Assembly: GCA_009996515.1 (NCBI GenBank)
Contig: JAACZV010000025.1
Span: forward strand, 1 to 64,000
Source: Comamonadaceae bacterium
GTDB taxonomy: Bacteria > Pseudomonadota > Gammaproteobacteria > Burkholderiales > Burkholderiaceae_C
Direction of reading: 5' to 3'
Length of the DNA: 64,000 bases
In this document: one piece after another, positions 60,328 through 64,000 of the stretch
Position numbering within the stretch: the first letter of the stretch is position 1
Layout of the letters: each line of letters starts with the position of its first letter
Made by a program: the position numbers and the translations under genes
The notes under the pieces: generated by a model
Databases searched by the model: none
Told to the model about the DNA's origin: nothing
What the model saw: only the letters and a program-made list of their open reading frames with translations

Positions 60328-60339
60328 TGCGGTGCAGCA
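60328..60339 (-). promoter_or_regulatory. Candidate PhaR operator upstream of phaZ
   Basis: TGCGGTGCAGCA fits the PhaR motif as I recall it, TGCRNYGCASMA, at all 12 positions. It lies 62 bp upstream of the phaZ ATG. PhaR represses PHA granule genes in Burkholderiales. The consensus is remembered, not checked. Confidence 0.5.
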
Positions 60340-60395
60340 TCCGCCGGCGCAGGATGGGCGGCCAAACCGCCAATCCTGCGCACTTGACGGCCGCG

Positions 60396-61586
60396 TCAGC
60401 CCTTCATGACGGCCGCCATTGCGGCGGCCACGACGGGCAGGTTGGCCTCGTTCAGCGCGGCCACGCAGATGCGGCCCGAGTCCACGCCGTAGACGCCGAA
60501 CTCGCTGCGCAGGCGCTGCATCTGGGCGGCGGACAGGCCGGAGTAGCTGAACATGCCCAGCTGCTCGGTGACGAAGGACAGGTCCTGGGTCACGCCCGCT
60601 GCCTTCAGCGCCGCCACCAGCGCCGAGCGCATGGCCTTGATGCGCACGCGCATGCCGGCCAGCTCTTCCTCCCACAGGCCGCGCAGCCGGTCGTCGGACA
60701 GCACCTGGGCGACGACCTGGGCGCCATGCGTGGGCGGGTTGGAATAGTTGGTGCGGATCATGATCTTCAGCTGCGACAGCACGCGGGCGGCCTCGTCGTC
60801 GCTGGTGCAGACCACGCTCAGCGCGCCGACGCGCTCGCCGTACAGCGAGAAGCTCTTGGAGAAGCTGGTGGACACGAAGAAGCCCACGCCGGCGGCCAGG
60901 AACTGACGCACCGCCTCGCCATCTTCCTTCAGGCCGAAGCCGAAGCCCTGGTAGGCCATGTCCAGGAAGGGCGTCAGGCCCTTGGCCTTGACGACGGCCA
61001 CGACCTGGGCCCACTGGGCGGCCGAGATGTCGTAGCCGGTGGGGTTGTGACAGCAGGCGTGCAGCACGACGACGGTGCCGGCCGGCGCGGCATTCAGCGC
61101 GGCCAGCATGCCGTCGAAGTTCACGCCCTTGTGGGCGGCGTCGTAGTAGGGGTAGGTCTCGACCGTGAAGCCGGCCTGCGTGAACAGCGCGCGGTGGTTC
61201 TCCCAGCTGGGGTCGGAGATCAGCACCTTGGCGCCGGGGCTGAGGTGCTTGAGGAAGTCGGCGCCGATCTTGAGTGCGCCGGTGCCGCCCAGGGCCTGCA
61301 CGGTGGCCACGTCCTTGCGCTCGGCGCCGAACACCAGCTTCTGCACGGCCTTGTCGTAGGCCGCGATGCCGTCGATGGGCAGGTAGCCGCGCGGCTTGGG
61401 CGCGGCGGCCATGGCCTTCTCGGCCTCCTGCACGCATTTCAGCAGCGGCAGCTTGCCGGCCTCGTCGTAATAGACGCCGACGCCGAGGTTGACCTTGCCC
61501 GCGCGGGTGTCGGCGTTGAACTGCTCGTTCAGGCCGAGGATGGGATCACGGGGGGCAAGGGCGACGTCGGCGAACAAAGAAGACAT
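60396..61586 (-). CDS. Aspartate/aromatic amino acid aminotransferase
   Basis: This 396-residue class I PLP aminotransferase resembles AspC/TyrB. It starts [20 protein letters not shown] and has [20 protein letters not shown] near residues 32-52, [16 protein letters not shown] near 98-113, [13 protein letters not shown] near 127-139 and CCHNPTGYD near 185-193. The PLP lysine is in [20 protein letters not shown] near 238-258, and R386-type substrate arginine is in the C-terminal segment. It interconverts aspartate or aromatic amino acids with their keto acids; which one is not decidable. It is divergent from uvrB. Confidence 0.93.
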   Translation of the reverse strand: MSSLFADVALAPRDPILGLNEQFNADTRAGKVNLGVGVYYDEAGKLPLLKCVQEAEKAMAAAPKPRGYLPIDGIAAYDKAVQKLVFGAERKDVATVQALGGTGALKIGADFLKHLSPGAKVLISDPSWENHRALFTQAGFTVETYPYYDAAHKGVNFDGMLAALNAAPAGTVVVLHACCHNPTGYDISAAQWAQVVAVVKAKGLTPFLDMAYQGFGFGLKEDGEAVRQFLAAGVGFFVSTSFSKSFSLYGERVGALSVVCTSDDEAARVLSQLKIMIRTNYSNPPTHGAQVVAQVLSDDRLRGLWEEELAGMRVRIKAMRSALVAALKAAGVTQDLSFVTEQLGMFSYSGLSAAQMQRLRSEFGVYGVDSGRICVAALNEANLPVVAAAMAAVMKG

Positions 61587-61701
61587 GACGAGATTCCTGA
61601 AGAGGCGTTGGCAGGAGGGGAGGCTTGAAGATTCGGGGTCTGCGCTAACCTGCCCGGTTTCGCAGCGCAGCAATTTTGCCCGTGAACCCAGGGAATTCCC
61701 C

Positions 61702-63831
61702 ATGCAAGAAGCCTTGAACGCCATGTCCGTCCCCGAAAGCGACTCGGAGGAACGCAAGGGCGAATTCGTCAGCTTCGAAGGCTCGCCGTTCCAGCTGTTC
61801 CAGCCTTTCCCGCCGGCGGGGGATCAGCCCACGGCCATCGCGCAACTGGTCGAAGGCATCAACGACGGCCTGAGCTTCCAGACGCTGCTGGGCGTGACCG
61901 GCTCGGGCAAGACCTTCACGATGGCCAACGTCATCGCCCGGCTGGGGCGGCCGGCCATCATCTTTGCGCCCAACAAGACGCTGGCGGCCCAGCTCTACAG
62001 CGAGTTCCGGGACTTCTTTCCGAAGAACGCCGTCGAGTACTTCGTCAGCTACTACGACTACTACCAGCCCGAGGCCTATGTGCCGCAGCGCGACCTCTTC
62101 ATCGAGAAGGACAGCGCGATCAACGAGCACATCGAGCAACTGCGCCTATCCTGCACCAAGAGCCTGCTGGAGCGGCGCGACGTGGTCATCGTCGCCTCGG
62201 TGTCGGCCATCTACGGCATCGGCAACCCCAGCGACTACCACCAGATGGTGATGACGCTGCGCGTGGGCGACAAGCTGGGGCAGCGCGACGTCATCGCGCA
62301 CCTGATCCGCATGCAGTACACGCGCAACGAGATGGAGTTCACGCGCGGCCATTTCCGCGTGCGCGGCGACACCATCGACGTGTTCCCGGCCGAGCATTCG
62401 GAGCTGGCGCTGCGCATCGAGCTGTTCGACGACGAGATCGACGGCCTGGCGCTGTTCGACCCGCTGACGGGCCAGGTGCGGCAGAAGATCCCGCGCTTCA
62501 CGGTCTATCCCAGCAGCCACTATGTGACGCCGCGCGAGCGCGTGCTGGCCGCCGCCGAGGCGATCAAGGAGGAGCTGCGCGAGCGCGTGGGCTTCTTCGT
62601 CAAGGAGGGCAAGCTGGTTGAGGCCCAGCGCCTGGAGCAGCGCACGCGCTTCGATCTGGAGATGCTGCAGGAGGTGGGCCACTGCAAGGGCATCGAGAAC
62701 TACACCCGGCATCTCTCGGGCGCCCAGCCGGGCGACCCGCCGCCCACGCTGGTGGACTATCTGCCCCAGGACGCCGTCATGTTCCTGGACGAGAGCCATG
62801 TGCTGATCGGCCAGTTCGGCGGCATGTACAACGGCGACCGGGCGCGCAAGACGACGCTGGTGGAATACGGCTTCCGCCTGCCGTCGGCGCTAGACAACCG
62901 GCCGCTGAAGTTCGCCGAGTTCGAGCGCAAGATGCGCCAGGCCGTCTTCGTGTCGGCCACGCCGGGCCAGTACGAGCAGGACAACGCCGGTCAGGTGGTG
63001 GAGCAGGTCGTGCGGCCCACCGGCCTGGTCGACCCCATCGTCGAGGTGCGCCCCGCCACCCACCAGGTGGACGACGTGCTGCAGGAAATCCGCGGCCGGG
63101 TGGAGGCCAACGAGCGCGTGCTGATCACGACGCTGACCAAGCGCATGGCCGAGCAGCTGACCGACTACCTCAGCGACAACGGCGTCAAGGTGCGCTATCT
63201 GCACTCCGACGTGGACACCGTGGAGCGCGTGGAGATCCTGCGCGACCTGCGGCTGGGTGCCTTCGACGTGCTGGTGGGCATCAACCTGCTGCGCGAGGGG
63301 CTGGACATTCCCGAGGTGTCGCTGGTGGCCATCCTGGACGCCGACAAGGAAGGCTTCCTGCGTGCCGAGCGCAGCCTGATCCAGACCATAGGCCGGGCGG
63401 CGCGCAACCTGAACGGCAAGGCCATCCTGTACGCCGACCGCATCACCGAGTCCATGCGCCGCGCCATCGGCGAGACCGAACGCCGCCGCGCCAAGCAGAT
63501 CGCCTTCAACGAGGCCCACGGCATCACGCCGCGCAGCGTGCAGAAGCGCATCAAGGACCTCATCGACGGCGTCTACTCCGAGGAGGCCGGCCGCGACGAT
63601 GCGAAATTGCTGGCCGCGGCCCAGGTCGAGGACTTGTCGGAGAAGGATCTGGCCAAACGTATGGCCCAACTCGAGAAGCAGATGCTGGAACATGCCCGCA
63701 ACCTCGAGTTCGAGCAGGCCGCCCGGCTGCGCGACCAGCTGGCGCAGCTGCGCGAGCAGGCCTTCGGCGCGCGGGTGCACGACAACATCGTGCCGCTGGA
63801 CAGCGCCCGCAAGGCGGGCGGCCCGCGCTAA
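61702..63831 (+). CDS. uvrB: Excinuclease ABC subunit B
   Basis: UvrB verifies DNA damage and holds the complex in nucleotide excision repair. From the ATG at 61702 the 709-residue protein has Walker [10 protein letters not shown] near residues 64-72, the beta-hairpin [20 protein letters not shown] near 114-133, motif II DESHV near 364-368 and motifs [13 protein letters not shown] and [14 protein letters not shown]-terminal UVR domain follows ([20 protein letters not shown]). An in-frame start further upstream exists but runs antisense into the aminotransferase gene. The N-terminus is about 20 residues longer than E. coli. No LexA box is seen upstream. Confidence 0.97.
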   Translation: MQEALNAMSVPESDSEERKGEFVSFEGSPFQLFQPFPPAGDQPTAIAQLVEGINDGLSFQTLLGVTGSGKTFTMANVIARLGRPAIIFAPNKTLAAQLYSEFRDFFPKNAVEYFVSYYDYYQPEAYVPQRDLFIEKDSAINEHIEQLRLSCTKSLLERRDVVIVASVSAIYGIGNPSDYHQMVMTLRVGDKLGQRDVIAHLIRMQYTRNEMEFTRGHFRVRGDTIDVFPAEHSELALRIELFDDEIDGLALFDPLTGQVRQKIPRFTVYPSSHYVTPRERVLAAAEAIKEELRERVGFFVKEGKLVEAQRLEQRTRFDLEMLQEVGHCKGIENYTRHLSGAQPGDPPPTLVDYLPQDAVMFLDESHVLIGQFGGMYNGDRARKTTLVEYGFRLPSALDNRPLKFAEFERKMRQAVFVSATPGQYEQDNAGQVVEQVVRPTGLVDPIVEVRPATHQVDDVLQEIRGRVEANERVLITTLTKRMAEQLTDYLSDNGVKVRYLHSDVDTVERVEILRDLRLGAFDVLVGINLLREGLDIPEVSLVAILDADKEGFLRAERSLIQTIGRAARNLNGKAILYADRITESMRRAIGETERRRAKQIAFNEAHGITPRSVQKRIKDLIDGVYSEEAGRDDAKLLAAAQVEDLSEKDLAKRMAQLEKQMLEHARNLEFEQAARLRDQLAQLREQAFGARVHDNIVPLDSARKAGGPR

Positions 63832-64000
63832 CGCTGCTGCAGTGCAACAAAAGACCCCTGGCGGGCTGGGGCTACCCGGCGCCACCGGGGCGCCGGGCAG
63901 TAGTCGAGTAAAATCATCGGAAATGAATCGCTCGACTATTGTCTGAGTTCCTCGGGTTAACCCGGATTCGTGCGTGCCGAGCGACACCCGCCCGGACGTC
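63832..64000 (+). promoter_or_regulatory. Regulatory-looking region after uvrB (no gene)
   Basis: This edge region of 169 bp holds a PhaR-like TGCAGTGCAACA (63838-63849, 11 of 12 positions), a perfect 9-bp hairpin CCCGGCGCC/GGCGCCGGG (63875-63897) and an exact inverted repeat TAGTCGAG (63901-63908)/CTCGACTA (63931-63938) around AT-rich sequence with TAAAAT (63909-63914). A CGGGTTAACCCG palindrome follows (63953-63964). The hairpin may end uvrB and the AT-rich part may be the promoter of the next gene (often an IscR operon here), which lies outside. Confidence 0.4.

Noticed and set aside
61489-61701. Upstream start for uvrB
   Set aside because: It would overlap the divergent aminotransferase gene by about 100 bp and add 71 unrelated residues. 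The ATG at 61702 gives the expected length.
61587-61701. SOS box upstream of uvrB
   Set aside because: I looked for CTGT-N8-ACAG in the aminotransferase-uvrB gap and found no match.
63923-63946. Seven-codon ORF (MNRSTIV) inside the edge inverted repeat
   Set aside because: It is too short, lacks a ribosome-binding site and is expected by chance.

Overview
The window reads as an ordinary, densely packed chromosomal segment of a high-GC betaproteobacterium of the order Burkholderiales (Rubrivivax/Roseateles/Leptothrix-like). This is inferred from gene content and order: pcnB-folK; rpsP-rimM-trmD-rplS; ribF-ileS-lspA; zapA-6S RNA-EVE; aminotransferase-uvrB; an intracellular PHA depolymerase; and PEP-CTERM/PrsT genes. 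Strong G/C bias at third codon positions, many GTG/TTG starts and many 4-bp stop/start overlaps also fit. I see no insertion sequence, integrase, prophage, CRISPR array, rRNA or tRNA.

Layout. 0-3.6 kb (+): pcnB tail, folK, a 12-TM-type anion transporter, then a DUF47 (PhoU-like)-Pit phosphate pair behind a candidate Pho box. 3.6-4.6 kb (-): TM2 protein and acetyltransferase. 4.6-7 kb (+): ribosomal/tRNA-modification operon rpsP-rimM-trmD-rplS with an attenuator-like leader. 7-8.7 kb (+): NUDIX CoA hydrolase and a CobD/CbiB-like membrane protein. 8.8-14 kb (-): S9 peptidase, Tim44-like protein, short-chain dehydrogenase, pseudouridine synthase, EamA exporter. 14-18 kb: quinone oxidoreductase (+), PAS histidine kinase (-), DUF2189 protein and lspA (-). 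18-22.6 kb: ileS and ribF (-), separated from lspA by an inverted small membrane-protein gene. 22.7-24.3 kb (+): repeat lipoprotein. 24.3-28 kb (-): two acyl-CoA dehydrogenases, DUF3617 protein, rsuA. 28-32 kb (-): PEP-CTERM exported protein with a textbook sigma-54 promoter, and PrsT. 32-37.6 kb: aspartic protease and yajQ (-), murB (+), exported DNA ligase (+), a LexA-boxed 26-codon ORF (-), argG and yaeQ (-). 37.7-40.5 kb (+): coiled-coil exported protein and oligopeptidase A. 40.5-46.9 kb (-): basic-amino-acid ABC transporter operon with an embedded succinylglutamate-desuccinylase-like gene, an alpha/beta hydrolase and trhO. 47-53.2 kb (+): a three-gene sensory locus (REC plus degenerate kinase, periplasmic binding protein, giant hybrid kinase). 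53.3-55.5 kb (+): Fur-boxed feoAB. 55.5-61.6 kb (-): cyclophilin, EVE protein, 6S RNA, zapA and a zapB-like gene, nth, standalone RnfB, phaZ behind a PhaR-type motif, aminotransferase. 61.7-63.8 kb (+): uvrB.

Most of the content is housekeeping. The points most worth a second look are: (1) a near-ideal LexA operator driving a 26-residue basic/hydrophobic peptide ORF beside a Tat-exported DNA ligase; (2) the sensory locus at 47-53 kb, where the kinase's phospho-acceptor His is replaced by Gln and a UrtA/AmiC-like binding protein stands without a transporter; (3) the sigma-54 PEP-CTERM promoter with an upstream box; (4) the candidate Pho box before DUF47-pit; (5) the rpsP leader; and (6) a dispersed GC-palindrome family that in one case sits on the pit ribosome-binding region. 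All functional calls are by reading motifs and comparing with remembered families; no database search was run.
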